Counted from the stretch's first letter, positions 1 through 7,491 are shown. The stretch is DNA of 64,000 nucleotides from Bradyrhizobium sp. KBS0727 (GCF_005937885.2 NZ_CP042176.1:5637501-5701500), one strand, 5' to 3'. Notes: a model not told the origin generated them from the sequence alone. Numbers and translations are program-made.

Positions 1-216
1 AACGCGATCGGCCCGGGCTTCATCGAGACGCCGCTGAACGCCAATGTGCGCGCCAATAATCCGGAGCTGGCAAAGGTCTTCGTCGCCCACACCCCGCTCG
101 GCCGTGCCGGCATCGCCGAAGACATCGTCGGCCCCGCCATCTTCCTCGCCTCCGACATGTCGGCCTATGTCTCCGGCTCGATCGTGATGGTCGACGGCGG
201 CTACCGGACCATCTGA
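1..216 (+). CDS. SDR family oxidoreductase, C-terminal part (5' end outside window)
   Basis: The frame is open from base 1 and ends TGA at 214-216, giving the last 71 residues. The pattern 'NAIGPGFIETPLN', then 'PLGRAGIAEDIVGPAIFLASD' split around the usual SDR helix, then 'YVSGSIVMVDGGY' is the classic end of a short-chain dehydrogenase/reductase (the PG loop after the catalytic Tyr-Lys and the terminal D-G-G). The Rossmann motif and catalytic residues lie upstream of the window, so the substrate cannot be inferred. It ends only 7 bp before the P450 gene on the same strand, so the two are probably co-transcribed and may act on the same compound. Confidence 0.9.
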   Translation, partial: NAIGPGFIETPLNANVRANNPELAKVFVAHTPLGRAGIAEDIVGPAIFLASDMSAYVSGSIVMVDGGYRTI

Positions 217-223
217 GCCCGCC

Positions 224-1393
224 ATGTCCAACGCCCCGCATTTCGACATCGACGTACCGGCATTCTGGGCCGATCCCTATCCGACGCTGGCGCGGATGCG
301 CAAGGAAGCGCCGATCGCGTTCGTGCCGCAGCTCAACTCCACGGTGTTCACGCGGCGCGACGACATCTTCACGCAGGAGAAGCGCATCGACGTGTTCTCC
401 TCGCACCAGCCGGCCGGCCTGATGAACGTGCTGATGGGGCACAACATGATGCGCAAGGACGGCGATGCGCACATGGCGGAGCGGACCGCGATGTTCCCGG
501 CGGTGTCGCCGCGCACGGTGCGCGACACCTGGGTCCGGCAGTTTCAGACCCATGCCGACCGCATCCTCGACCAACTCGCGCCGCGCGTCTCCGCCGATCT
601 CTGCAAGGCGTTCGCGTTGCCGCTGTCGGCCGAATGCCTGAAGGACGTCACCGGCCTCACCAACATGCGCTTCGAGGACATGGATGCGTGGTCGCAGGCG
701 ATGATCGACGGCATCGCCAACTATACCGGCAACAGGGAAGTCGAGGCGCGCTGCCATGCCGCCACCGCGGGCATCGATGCCGCGATCGACGACATGATTC
801 CGGTGGTGACGAAGCATCCGAACACCTCGATCCTCAGCGTGCTGCTCGCCGCCGGCCAGCCGATGGAAAGCATCCGCGCCAATATCAAGCTGGCGATCTC
901 CGGCGGCCAGAACGAGCCGCGCGACGCCATATCCGGCGCGATCTGGGCGCTGCTGACCCATCCCGACCAGCTCGCGCTGGTGCAGGGCGGCCAGGCAAAA
1001 TGGCTCGACGTGTTCGAGGAATATGCGCGCTGGATCGCGCCGATCGGCATGTCGCCGCGCCGGGTGGCAAAGCCGTGGTCCTATGGCGGCGTCGACTTCG
1101 AGCCCGAGGACCGCGTGTTCTTCATGTTCGGCTCGGCCAATCGCGACGAGGCCTGCTTCGCCGATCCTGATCGTTTCGACGTGACGCGCAACACCCAGAA
1201 GAGCATCGCATTCGGCGCCGGGCCGCACTATTGCGCCGGCGCCTTTGCGTCCCGCGCCATGGTGGCCGACGTCGCCCTGCCCGGCATCTTCGCCCGATTG
1301 AAGGGCTTGCGGCTGGACGCGCGCGAGCCGGTGCGGATCGGCGGCTGGGCGTTTCGCGGCCTGCTCAACCTGCCGGTCGAATGGGACGCCTGA
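224..1393 (+). CDS. Cytochrome P450
   Basis: 389 residues, normal for a soluble bacterial P450. The haem loop 'FGAGPHYCAGAFASR' carries the thiolate ligand at about Cys337, and the K-helix ExxR is E-Y-A-R near 266-269. The I-helix segment reads 'ISGGQNEPRDAIS': the usual acid-threonine pair of [A/G]GxxT is replaced by Asn-Glu, a variant that would alter proton delivery to the bound oxygen. The SDR gene ends 7 bp upstream, suggesting hydroxylation followed by alcohol oxidation. No ferredoxin or ferredoxin reductase is adjacent, so redox partners must come from elsewhere. The family is certain; the substrate is unknown. Confidence 0.95.
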   Translation: MSNAPHFDIDVPAFWADPYPTLARMRKEAPIAFVPQLNSTVFTRRDDIFTQEKRIDVFSSHQPAGLMNVLMGHNMMRKDGDAHMAERTAMFPAVSPRTVRDTWVRQFQTHADRILDQLAPRVSADLCKAFALPLSAECLKDVTGLTNMRFEDMDAWSQAMIDGIANYTGNREVEARCHAATAGIDAAIDDMIPVVTKHPNTSILSVLLAAGQPMESIRANIKLAISGGQNEPRDAISGAIWALLTHPDQLALVQGGQAKWLDVFEEYARWIAPIGMSPRRVAKPWSYGGVDFEPEDRVFFMFGSANRDEACFADPDRFDVTRNTQKSIAFGAGPHYCAGAFASRAMVADVALPGIFARLKGLRLDAREPVRIGGWAFRGLLNLPVEWDA

Positions 1394-1422
1394 TCATTCC
1401 ACGCCGTGAGGGAAGACGCCTG

Positions 1423-1689
1423 TTACCCGAACCTTGCCCGTGGGCGCTCCTTCGCCTTGGCGGCCTCGACCTCGCGGTCGCGCGCCGGCGCCTGGGTCTG
1501 CAGCGACGCCAGCAGGCGTCTCGCGCTGTCGGAGACTTCAGAGACCGCTCGGTTGAAGGCCTCGGCGTTGGCCTGTGAGGGCGAGTTGAAGCCGGAAAGC
1601 TTGCGCACGAATTGCAGCGCCGAGGCATGGATTTCCGCATGCGTCGCCGGCGGCTCGAAATTGAACAGCGTCTTGATGTTGCGGCACAT
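1423..1689 (-). CDS. DUF2277 family protein
   Basis: 88 residues beginning MCRNIKTLFNFEPPAT, the signature N-terminus of DUF2277 proteins, small conserved bacterial proteins of unknown function. I chose the ATG at 1689 because GGAGGAG lies 8 bases upstream; another in-frame ATG two codons earlier is too close to that ribosome-binding site. The C-terminal third is rich in Ala, Arg and Glu and probably helical. The gene converges on the P450 gene (29 bp gap) and diverges from the small gene at 1822. Confidence 0.85.
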   Translation of the reverse strand: MCRNIKTLFNFEPPATHAEIHASALQFVRKLSGFNSPSQANAEAFNRAVSEVSDSARRLLASLQTQAPARDREVEAAKAKERPRARFG

Positions 1690-1821
1690 GGTCATCTCCT
1701 CCGCCCGGAATTCAGCCCTGCCGTCTCCAAGGACGAGCGGCCGGCACAAATCCCGACAATGCCGGCCCATTCTGTCATAGAATGGGCGAAGCGTTCACCC
1801 CTCGGCAAAGGCGAGTTCCCG

Positions 1822-2061
1822 ATGAGCCATGTGACTTACAAGGTCGTCCAGCATGACGGCGGCTGGGCCTACACCGTCAACGGCGTCTTCTCCGAACCGT
1901 TTCCGAATCGCGGCGCGGCGCTCGCCGCTGCGCGGCGCGTGGCGGCGGAGCAACGGGTTCCCGGCCGCACCGAAGCCATTCAATACGAGACCGAGGACGG
2001 CAGGTGGCACACCGAAACCGCCGCAGGCAGCGACCGGCCGGAAACCGACGTCGAGGGTTAA
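1822..2061 (+). CDS. Small DUF2188-like protein
   Basis: 79 residues starting MSHVTYKVVQHDGGWAYTV. The pattern of two short beta strands around 'HDGGWAY', then 'PFPNRGAALAAARRVAAEQ' and a final 'YETEDGRWH' strand, resembles DUF2188-type proteins (a His/Gly/Trp strand followed by an Ala-rich helix). The start is set by the ATG at 1822 with GGCGAG about 8 bases upstream; a longer reading would run back into the divergent promoter of the DUF2277 gene. No signal peptide. Function unknown. Confidence 0.7.
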   Translation: MSHVTYKVVQHDGGWAYTVNGVFSEPFPNRGAALAAARRVAAEQRVPGRTEAIQYETEDGRWHTETAAGSDRPETDVEG

Positions 2062-2156
2062 GGCGCTACGCGTCGATCTGGTGACGCTGAAACAGCCGAT
2101 GTGATAGCCTCTCTGCAAGCAGCCCGTTCAAAGCGGCCGCACCCGGGGAGAACATC

Positions 2157-3218
2157 ATGAATTTTTCGCACGCAGTCTTGTCGGTAGCCCTCGCCTTGAC
2201 GCCCCTCACCGCCTACGCCGCCGACTATCCGGCCCCGAAACAGGGCGACTGGATCGCCAAAGATTTCAAATTCCACACCGGCGAGAAGATGCCGGAGCTG
2301 CGGCTGCACTACACCACCATTGGTGAGCCGACCGGCCAGCCGGTGCTGGTGCTGCACGGCTCGGGCGGCTCCGCGGCCAACATGCTGACGGCGGCGTTCG
2401 CCGGCGAACTGTTCGGCACCGGCCAACCGCTCGATGCCGCGAAATACTACATCATCATTCCGGATGGCCTCGGCCACGGCAAATCGTCAAAGCCCTCCGA
2501 CGGCATGAAGACGGCATTCCCCCGATACAATTACGACGACATGGTCGATGCGCATTACCGCCTGGTCAGGGAAGGGCTCGGGGTAAAGCACCTGCGACTC
2601 GTCATCGGCAACTCGATGGGCGGCATGCACACCTGGATCTGGGGCGGCAGGTATCCGCAGTTCATGGATGCGCTGGTGCCGATGGCCTCGCAGCCGACCG
2701 AGATGGCGGCGCGCAACTGGATGCTGCGGCGAATGATGATCGAGACCATCCGCAACGACCCCGACTACAAGGACGGCAACTACACCGCGCAACCGCGCAT
2801 GATGAAATACGCCGTCAACGCCTATGGCATTGCGACCGGCGGCGGCACCCTCGCCTATCAGATGCTGGCACCGACAGCGGCTGCGGCCGACAAGATGGTC
2901 GACGAGCGGCTGGCTTTGGCGGTCACGGCCGATGCCAATGACTTCATCTACCAATGGGAAGCCTCGCACGACTACAATCCGTCTGCGAGCCTCGACAAGA
3001 TCGAGGCTACGCTGCTGGCAATCAACGCCGCTGACGACGAGCGCAATCCGCCGGAAACCGGCGTCACCGACGCGGCGCTGAAACGGGTCAAGAACGGCCG
3101 GCTGTTCCTGATACCGGCCTCGACCGAGACGCGGGGCCACCTCACCACCGGCAACGCGGCGTTCTGGAAGCAGCAGCTGCAGGAATTGCTGCAGACCGCG
3201 CCGCAGCGAACCATGTGA
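2157..3218 (+). CDS. Exported alpha/beta-fold hydrolase (homoserine O-acetyltransferase/MetX-like fold)
   Basis: 353 residues with a cleavable signal peptide (hydrophobic run ending 'LTAYAA' near residue 22). The mature enzyme has an alpha/beta hydrolase core: 'LVLHGSGGSA' supplies the oxyanion loop, the nucleophile elbow is 'IGNSMGG' with Ser at about 153, and a His follows in 'STETRGHLTTG' near the C-terminus. The elbow and cap are closest to the MetX-like branch, but these exported members are generally annotated only as hydrolases; a periplasmic location argues against a role in methionine synthesis. It stands alone, with GGGGAGAAC before the ATG as ribosome-binding site. Confidence 0.88.
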   Translation: MNFSHAVLSVALALTPLTAYAADYPAPKQGDWIAKDFKFHTGEKMPELRLHYTTIGEPTGQPVLVLHGSGGSAANMLTAAFAGELFGTGQPLDAAKYYIIIPDGLGHGKSSKPSDGMKTAFPRYNYDDMVDAHYRLVREGLGVKHLRLVIGNSMGGMHTWIWGGRYPQFMDALVPMASQPTEMAARNWMLRRMMIETIRNDPDYKDGNYTAQPRMMKYAVNAYGIATGGGTLAYQMLAPTAAAADKMVDERLALAVTADANDFIYQWEASHDYNPSASLDKIEATLLAINAADDERNPPETGVTDAALKRVKNGRLFLIPASTETRGHLTTGNAAFWKQQLQELLQTAPQRTM

Positions 3219-3351
3219 GCGTGCGCGTCGTTGAAGCCTGCGGTACGGTTGCTGATTTCGCACCGCATCAATCTTGCGATCGCCCGCATCGCTCATTATT
3301 TAAGCGTGCATCCGCAATCAGAGTCCGGTTGAATTGCTTGGCTTACGAATC

Positions 3352-3371
3352 GCGGACGCATACGCGTCCGC
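3352..3371 (+). other. Perfect 8-bp hairpin in the 5' leader of the next gene
   Basis: GCGGACGC and GCGTCCGC flank a four-base loop, ending about 30 bases before the ATG at 3401. No T-run follows, so it is not an intrinsic terminator. It could be an mRNA leader structure or a dyad operator; nothing else supports either. Confidence 0.45.
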
Positions 3372-3400
3372 AATGAAACGAGGACACGGCGGAGGATCGG

Positions 3401-3754
3401 ATGCGAAGGCTCGCGCAATCTGTTTTGCTCGCGTGTCTGTCGGTGCTGGCAAGTGCCGCGATCGCCTTCGACAACGGCCAGTACGACAACGTCGCGCCCG
3501 ACATCCGCGCCTGGTTCAAGAGCGTGACGGCGCCGAACGGCGTGCCCTGCTGCGATATCTCCGACGGCCATCGCACCACGTACGACGTTCGCAAGGGCGC
3601 CTATTGGGTTCCGATCGATGGCGAGTGGATGGCGGTGCCGGAGCGCGCCGTCGTTCGCGACCGCGGCAACCCGGTCGGCGAAGCCGTGGTGTGGTATGTG
3701 CATCACCGCGGCAGCATCATCATCAACTGCTTCGTGCCGGCCGACACGATGTGA
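3401..3754 (+). CDS. Small exported protein of unknown function
   Basis: 117 residues with a clear signal peptide (MRRLAQSVLLACLSVLASAA, cleavage probably before 'IAFDN'). The mature part is about 95 residues and contains a Cys pair in 'GVPCCDISDGH' plus one Cys near the end ('IINCFVPAD'), suited to disulfide formation in the periplasm. Trp and Tyr are frequent ('YWVPIDGEWMAVPE', 'VVWYVHH'), suggesting a compact beta domain. GGAGGATCGG precedes the ATG. I recognise no named family; it appears to be a lineage-conserved exported protein. No operon partner is close enough to give a clue. Confidence 0.75.
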   Translation: MRRLAQSVLLACLSVLASAAIAFDNGQYDNVAPDIRAWFKSVTAPNGVPCCDISDGHRTTYDVRKGAYWVPIDGEWMAVPERAVVRDRGNPVGEAVVWYVHHRGSIIINCFVPADTM

Positions 3755-3906
3755 ATTCCGCCACGCGACGGCCCATGGTGTCAGCCCGTTATCGTCTGAT
3801 GGGCTTTGTACCGGCGATCGACGGACCGTAGCGCCGATAGCAGTGGCCGCCGAAGCAAGGCGATGGTATTTTGGCGACCTGACGACGACAGCCCCGGAGA
3901 ACGTCC

Positions 3907-4512
3907 TTGACCGATTTCAGCGCCAGCGACCTCGCCACGATTTATCCCGCCCCCACACCGCGCGTGATCGCCAAGGCCCGGCCGGCGATCGATGTGCACG
4001 CGAAAAAATTCATCGGTATGTCGCCGTTCTGCGTGCTGGCGACATCCGGCTCGGACGGCAGCGTCGATGCATCGCCGCGCGGCGGCAATCCCGGCTTCGT
4101 CAGCGTGGCCGGTCCCAACGAATTGCTGATGCCGGATCGCTCGGGCAACAACCGCATCGACAGTTTCCGCAACATCGTCGAAGGATCGGGCTTCGTGCAG
4201 TTGATCTTCTTTGTGCCGGGGATCGACGAGACGCTGCGTGTCGGCGGCAGGGGAAAGCTGTCGGCGGATCCGGAGCTGCTGGCCTCGATGGTGGAGTTCG
4301 GCAAGGAGCCGCGCGCGGCGCTGCGCATCGACGTTAGCGAGGTCTATTTCCACTGCGGCAAGGCGCTGATGCGCTCAAAACTGTGGGCGGGCGATGCGCG
4401 GGTGGAGCGTTCGGTGATGCCCAGCATCGGCCAGGTGATCCACGACCAGACCGGCCTCGGCGAACCGGAGAGCCAGGAAGTCGTCTACGAGCGGTACAAG
4501 ACGCAGCTGTAG
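3907..4512 (+). CDS. Pyridoxamine 5'-phosphate oxidase-like FMN protein
   Basis: 201 residues, starting at TTG with CCGGAGA seven bases upstream. The fold is recognisable from 'SPFCVLATSGSDGSVDASPRGGNPGFV', the FMN-binding split-barrel strand pair of PPOX-type flavoproteins, followed by 'RSGNNRIDSFRNIVEGSGFVQLIFFVPG' and a late 'CGKALMRSKLW' segment, which places it with the MSMEG_1061 type of flavin- or deazaflavin-binding reductases rather than true PdxH. Such proteins usually reduce small organic substrates with FMN or F420; the actual substrate is not visible. A palindromic repeat follows immediately. Confidence 0.88.
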   Translation: MTDFSASDLATIYPAPTPRVIAKARPAIDVHAKKFIGMSPFCVLATSGSDGSVDASPRGGNPGFVSVAGPNELLMPDRSGNNRIDSFRNIVEGSGFVQLIFFVPGIDETLRVGGRGKLSADPELLASMVEFGKEPRAALRIDVSEVYFHCGKALMRSKLWAGDARVERSVMPSIGQVIHDQTGLGEPESQEVVYERYKTQL

Positions 4513-4522
4513 GACCTGGATT

Positions 4523-4640
4523 GTGATACCCCGCGAAGGCGGGGTATCCAGTACGCCGTAGCCTTAAACCCCGTCACTGGCGCTTGCGAATACTGGATCA
4601 CCCGCTCCAGTGCGCAATGGCGCACAAGGCGGGTGATGAC
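4523..4640. repeat. Palindromic intergenic repeat, 'GATACCCCGC...GCGGGTGATGAC' type
   Basis: An outer hairpin-rich element fills the convergent gap between the PPOX-type gene and bfr. GATACCCCGC/GGCGGGGTATC forms an 11-bp arm, and a second arm is TGGATCACCCG.../...CGGGTGATGAC. A related copy lies at 46012-46111 with the same 'gcgaa...gg(g)ta(a)tccagta' core. The position at converging gene ends suggests it also works as a bidirectional transcription end. Confidence 0.65.
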
Positions 4641-4663
4641 AGCTACGAACGTCGCAAAATCCT

Positions 4664-5149
4664 TCAGTCGCCGCTCTCGAGCCCGCCGACGTGCTTCTGG
4701 GTGTAGAGTTCGAGCCCGATGCGCTTGATCAGATCGAGCTGGGTCTCGAGGAAATCGATGTGATGTTCCTCGTCCTTCATCAGGCTCTCGAACAGGTCGC
4801 GGCTGACGTAGTCCTTGACGCCATGGCAGTAGGTCGCGGCTTCCTGATAGAGCGTGCGCGCGGCGATCTCGGAGGCGAGATCGCAGTCGATGATCTCCTT
4901 GACGTTCTGGCCGATCCGCAACGGATCAAGCACCTGCATGTTGGGAAAGCCGTCGAGGAACAGGATCCGGTCGGTGAACTTGTCGGCGTGCTCCATCTCC
5001 TCGATGGATTCCTTGCGCCAGACCTTGGCCATGTCCAAGAGGCCCCAGTTGTTCAGGAGCCGGTAATGCAGCCAGTACTGGCTGATGGCGGTGAGCTCGC
5101 TGCGGAGGCCCTTGTTGAGATAATCGATGACTTTCGGGTCGCCCTGCAT
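4664..5149 (-). CDS. bfr: Bacterioferritin
   Basis: 161 residues, the usual bacterioferritin length; it forms the 24-subunit haem-containing iron store. Every ferroxidase ligand is at its canonical number: Glu18, Glu51, His54, Glu94, Glu127 and His130, with Tyr25 beside the site. Met52, the axial ligand of the inter-subunit haem, is also present. The start at 5149 (MQGDPKVIDYLNK) has TGGAG seven bases upstream. An ICE palindrome lies 42 bp upstream, pointing to control by the haem-dependent regulator Irr, and the ferredoxin gene that releases its iron is next upstream. Confidence 0.97.
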   Translation of the reverse strand: MQGDPKVIDYLNKGLRSELTAISQYWLHYRLLNNWGLLDMAKVWRKESIEEMEHADKFTDRILFLDGFPNMQVLDPLRIGQNVKEIIDCDLASEIAARTLYQEAATYCHGVKDYVSRDLFESLMKDEEHHIDFLETQLDLIKRIGLELYTQKHVGGLESGD

Positions 5150-5190
5150 GGTGCACTCCAAATTTTGAGGCCGAACCGGCCTGAACAATA

Positions 5191-5207
5191 TTTAGAACGC
5201 TTCTAAA
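5191..5207. promoter_or_regulatory. ICE motif (iron control element), predicted Irr operator
   Basis: TTTAGAACGCTTCTAAA is a perfect 7-bp inverted repeat (TTTAGAA/TTCTAAA) around a 3-bp spacer, matching the ICE consensus bound by Irr in Rhizobiales. It sits 42 bp upstream of the bfr start, inside the 135-bp gap after bfd. In this group Irr represses iron-storage genes when iron or haem is scarce, so the expected effect is repression of bfr under iron limitation. The binding itself is inferred. Confidence 0.88.
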
Positions 5208-5284
5208 TCAGTTCGCAAACAAGAGCAACCACTTCCCCGGCAAGCCCGGTTGGAACCACAAAATCCGGCAGGTTCAGAGGGTTT

Positions 5285-5572
5285 TCAGCAGGCCGCGAGC
5301 GCGAACGCCGGAGCGATGTCCTGGACAGTTTCCTGGGCCGGCTCATCGTTGGCGGCGGCATGGCTGTGGGGACAGCCCAAGCCGCAGGCCTTGGCGCAAG
5401 GCCCCAACGCTTCGTCGATGATGGTCTTGATGGTGCGTGCGCAGCGGCCACACTCGGCGCTGCAGCCAAGGCAGCCGTAGATCTGCTTCGGATGGCGCGC
5501 CAAGTCGCCGGCTGCGCTGACAGCATTGCGGACATCATGGTCGCTGAGGACGTTGCAGGAACAGACGATCAT
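5285..5572 (-). CDS. bfd: Bacterioferritin-associated ferredoxin, long form
   Basis: 95 residues beginning MIVCSCNVLSD. Bfd carries a [2Fe-2S] cluster and donates electrons to bacterioferritin haem to release stored iron. Candidate ligands are Cys4 and Cys6 (CxC) and Cys41 and Cys44 (CGRC); an extra pair, Cys34 and Cys37, lies next to the second motif. It is about 30 residues longer than the enteric protein, with a Cys- and His-containing tail ('CAKACGLGCPHSH') that could hold another metal. It lies upstream of bfr on the same strand with an ICE between them, so bfr probably has its own promoter. Confidence 0.93.
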   Translation of the reverse strand: MIVCSCNVLSDHDVRNAVSAAGDLARHPKQIYGCLGCSAECGRCARTIKTIIDEALGPCAKACGLGCPHSHAAANDEPAQETVQDIAPAFALAAC

Positions 5573-5651
5573 GAAGTCGGCGGGCCCATCGGTGATGCTT
5601 CTGTTCTTTCAGATATTGAAGCGCCGCACCGGATGCAAAAGGAAAAACCGC

Positions 5652-5701
5652 AGTTTCAAGCAATTCCAAACTGCGATCAGACAGTTTGGAACGGCTCTAA
5701 A
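5652..5701. promoter_or_regulatory. Triple half-site dyad and degenerate ICE upstream of bfd
   Basis: Three related half-sites follow one another: CAGTTTCAAG, TTCCAAACTG and CAGTTTGGAA. The last two form a perfect 10-bp inverted repeat around 8 bases. The right end also reads TTTGGAACGGCTCTAAA (5685-5701), which matches 14 of 17 positions of the perfect ICE at 5191. It lies 113 bp upstream of the bfd start, so it could be a weaker Irr site or the site of another dimeric regulator. Confidence 0.5.
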
Positions 5702-5752
5702 AAGCCTTATCGCGTAGGCCTAACATGGCTTCTTCGAGATCGCGCTGCAGCG

Positions 5753-6058
5753 TTAATTACCGCCCCCGCCGCCATCTCCACCACCGCCGCCGCTGTCACC
5801 GCCGCCACCAGTTCCGTCGTCCGAACCGCCCCAATCGCCCGAGGCCCCCGACGAGTCGGACGACGACGTATCGCTGCTGAACCACGAGAAGATGCTCCAG
5901 CCATCGCTGCCGGAATCGTAGCTCGTGCCGCTGCCCGCGCTGTCGCCGGGTGTGCCGTGGCGCCGGGCGCTGCGGTTCTGCACCCGGTTCATCAGCAGGT
6001 AGCAAATCAGCGACGTCCCGCCGACCGCGGCCAAAAATGCCGTCACTGCGCTGGTCAT
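5753..6058 (-). CDS. Small membrane protein with Ser/Asp/Gly-rich tail
   Basis: 101 residues. I start at 6058 because GAGGGG lies four bases upstream; longer readings cross a GC-rich leader. One membrane helix spans about residues 2-21 (TSAVTAFLAAVGGTSLICYLL), followed by a basic stop-transfer patch ('NRVQNRSARRHG'). The rest is low complexity: Ser/Asp-rich, then almost pure Gly/Asp, ending GGGGGN. The protein is probably anchored in the inner membrane with a disordered tail. I do not recognise a functional family. The Gly tail may simply reflect repeat expansion. Confidence 0.6.
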   Translation of the reverse strand: MTSAVTAFLAAVGGTSLICYLLMNRVQNRSARRHGTPGDSAGSGTSYDSGSDGWSIFSWFSSDTSSSDSSGASGDWGGSDDGTGGGGDSGGGGGDGGGGGN

Positions 6059-6236
6059 GACACCCCTCGGGTACGGCCCCGGCCCCGGGCTTTGCGTCAC
6101 CGGACCGCCCCATTTCCTGCCATTGGTCGGCAAATAAGGCGCCGCCGTTCATTGATCATTCAAGCGAAATGTGGAACTTTCGCGGGGACAGAACGCTTTA
6201 GAAACTGTCCTTTGCTCCCATGAGAAAGGTGAGGCC

Positions 6237-6536
6237 ATGAAGAAGACATTGATGGCGCTCGGTGCCGTCGCCGCGCTGGCTATTTCTGCGGTTGCGATGC
6301 CCGCTCCCGCCCATGCGCAGCGTGGCGTTGCGGCAGGTGTCGCTGCCGGATTGATCGGTGGCGCCATTGTCGGCGGCGCGATCGCCTCGCAGAACGGCTA
6401 CTACGGTCCCGGCTACTACGCGCCCGGTCCGGCCTATGTCGTCGAACCCGGTTACGGTCCTGATTGCTACCTGCAGCGCCAGCGCTTCTGGGATGGCTAC
6501 GGCTGGCGGGTTCGCAACGTCAGGGTCTGCAACTAG
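6237..6536 (+). CDS. Small exported Gly-rich protein, paralogue 1; stop codon shared with an IS element
   Basis: 99 residues: signal peptide to about residue 25 ('AMPAPAHAQ'), a Gly/Ala-rich hydrophobic stretch (AAGVAAGLIGGAIVGGAIAS, glycine-zipper-like), a Tyr/Gly/Pro linker, and a C-terminal 'RFWDGYGWRVRNVRVCN' with two Cys overall. The gene at 7802 encodes a close paralogue with the same order. Its TAG stop (6534-6536) uses TA from the target duplication and G from the first base of the IS630 element, so the protein is intact. The original terminator is now about 1.1 kb away at 7612. Function unknown; glycine-zipper proteins are often envelope-associated. Confidence 0.82.
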   Translation: MKKTLMALGAVAALAISAVAMPAPAHAQRGVAAGVAAGLIGGAIVGGAIASQNGYYGPGYYAPGPAYVVEPGYGPDCYLQRQRFWDGYGWRVRNVRVCN

Positions 6537-6548
6537 AGTCTTTCCGAT

Positions 6549-7226
6549 TTAGACGGAAGCATATCCAGCGTTGCGCAGATAGTTTGCGCATTCTTGCGGT
6601 GTGAAGTGTTGGAGAAGGCTGCCAATTTGGCGCCACACGCCTTCGATGGTGCGCTCTTCGGCTTTGCGGAGCAGGGTTTTGAGCTTTGCGAAGACCTGCT
6701 CGATCGGATTGAGGTCCGGGCTATAGGGCGGAAGGAAGACGAGCCGTGCGCCGGCAGCTCGGATAGCTCTTCGGATAGCGGGACCCTTGTGGGAGCCGAG
6801 ATTGTCCATGACGACAATGTCGCCAGGTTGGAGCGTTGGCACCAGCAACTGCTCGACATAGGCACGGAAGCTCTCGCCGTTGATCGGCCCGTCGATGACG
6901 CAGGGCGCAGCGATGCGGTCGTGCCGGAGTGCTGCGAGGAAGGTCATCGTCCGCCAATGGCCGTGCGGGACCTGAGCCTTGAGCGGGATGCCCCGTCGCC
7001 ACCAACCATGGGTACGGGTCATGTTGGTCTTGGCCCAGGTCTCATCAATGAAGACGAGACGGGTAGGTTCGATTTTCGATTGGTGCCGTCTCCACCAGGC
7101 GCGGCGGCGCGCGATATCAGGACGATCCTGCTCAGCCGCGAACACGGTTTTTTTTGAAGCTGATGCCCTGGCGCTTGAGGAACCGCCAGAGCGTGTCGCA
7201 GGACACCGCGACACCGCGTTCGCCAA
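6549..7226 (-). CDS. IS630 transposase, orfB (DDE catalytic domain)
   Basis: This frame holds the catalytic core. The DDE triad is visible as 'VFIDETWAKTNM', 'IVVMDNLGSHKG' and 'NPIEQVFAKLK', the IS630/Tc1 spacing. The meaningful part starts after the A-tract at 7148-7155; residues upstream of that (about the first 25 of the open frame) are out of frame with the orfA domain. Production of the full transposase therefore needs a shift from orfA. The end 'GYASV' stops just inside the left inverted repeat. Confidence 0.88.
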   Translation of the reverse strand: MANAVSRCPATRSGGSSSARASASKKTVFAAEQDRPDIARRRAWWRRHQSKIEPTRLVFIDETWAKTNMTRTHGWWRRGIPLKAQVPHGHWRTMTFLAALRHDRIAAPCVIDGPINGESFRAYVEQLLVPTLQPGDIVVMDNLGSHKGPAIRRAIRAAGARLVFLPPYSPDLNPIEQVFAKLKTLLRKAEERTIEGVWRQIGSLLQHFTPQECANYLRNAGYASV

Positions 7227-7491
7227 GTTCTGCCAGCAGCGCGTGCAAGGTCAGATCAGGTTTCTCGGCCAGCCGAGCCAGCAGCCAGTCGCGCTCGCCT
7301 TCCAGCAGGTAAGGCCGCCTGCCGCCCATCGGCTTGGCCGCCGCACTGCCCGTCGCGCGCGCCCGCTGCGACCACTTCACGACGCTCGCAACGCTGACGT
7401 CATACAGTTCTGCCACCGCTCGGCACGTCTCACCACTCGCAACCAACCCGACAACACGCTCACGCAGATCCAGTGAGTATGCTCGCGCCAT
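7132..7491 (-). CDS. IS630 transposase, orfA (HTH DNA-binding domain)
   Basis: 119 residues from MARAYSLDLRERVV, with GGAGG about 10 bases upstream. It has the paired helix-turn-helix of IS630 N-terminal domains ('ETCRAVAELYDVSVASVVKW', then a 'PDLTLHALLAELGERGVAVS' segment) linked by 'KPMGGRRPYLL', a typical minor-groove GRP-like hook. The frame ends shortly after 'QGISFKK' at an eight-base A-tract on the coding strand (7148-7155). The frame of orfB is reached by +1 (or -2) slippage there; polymerase slippage would also do. Confidence 0.87.
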   Translation of the reverse strand: MARAYSLDLRERVVGLVASGETCRAVAELYDVSVASVVKWSQRARATGSAAAKPMGGRRPYLLEGERDWLLARLAEKPDLTLHALLAELGERGVAVSCDTLWRFLKRQGISFKKNRVRG

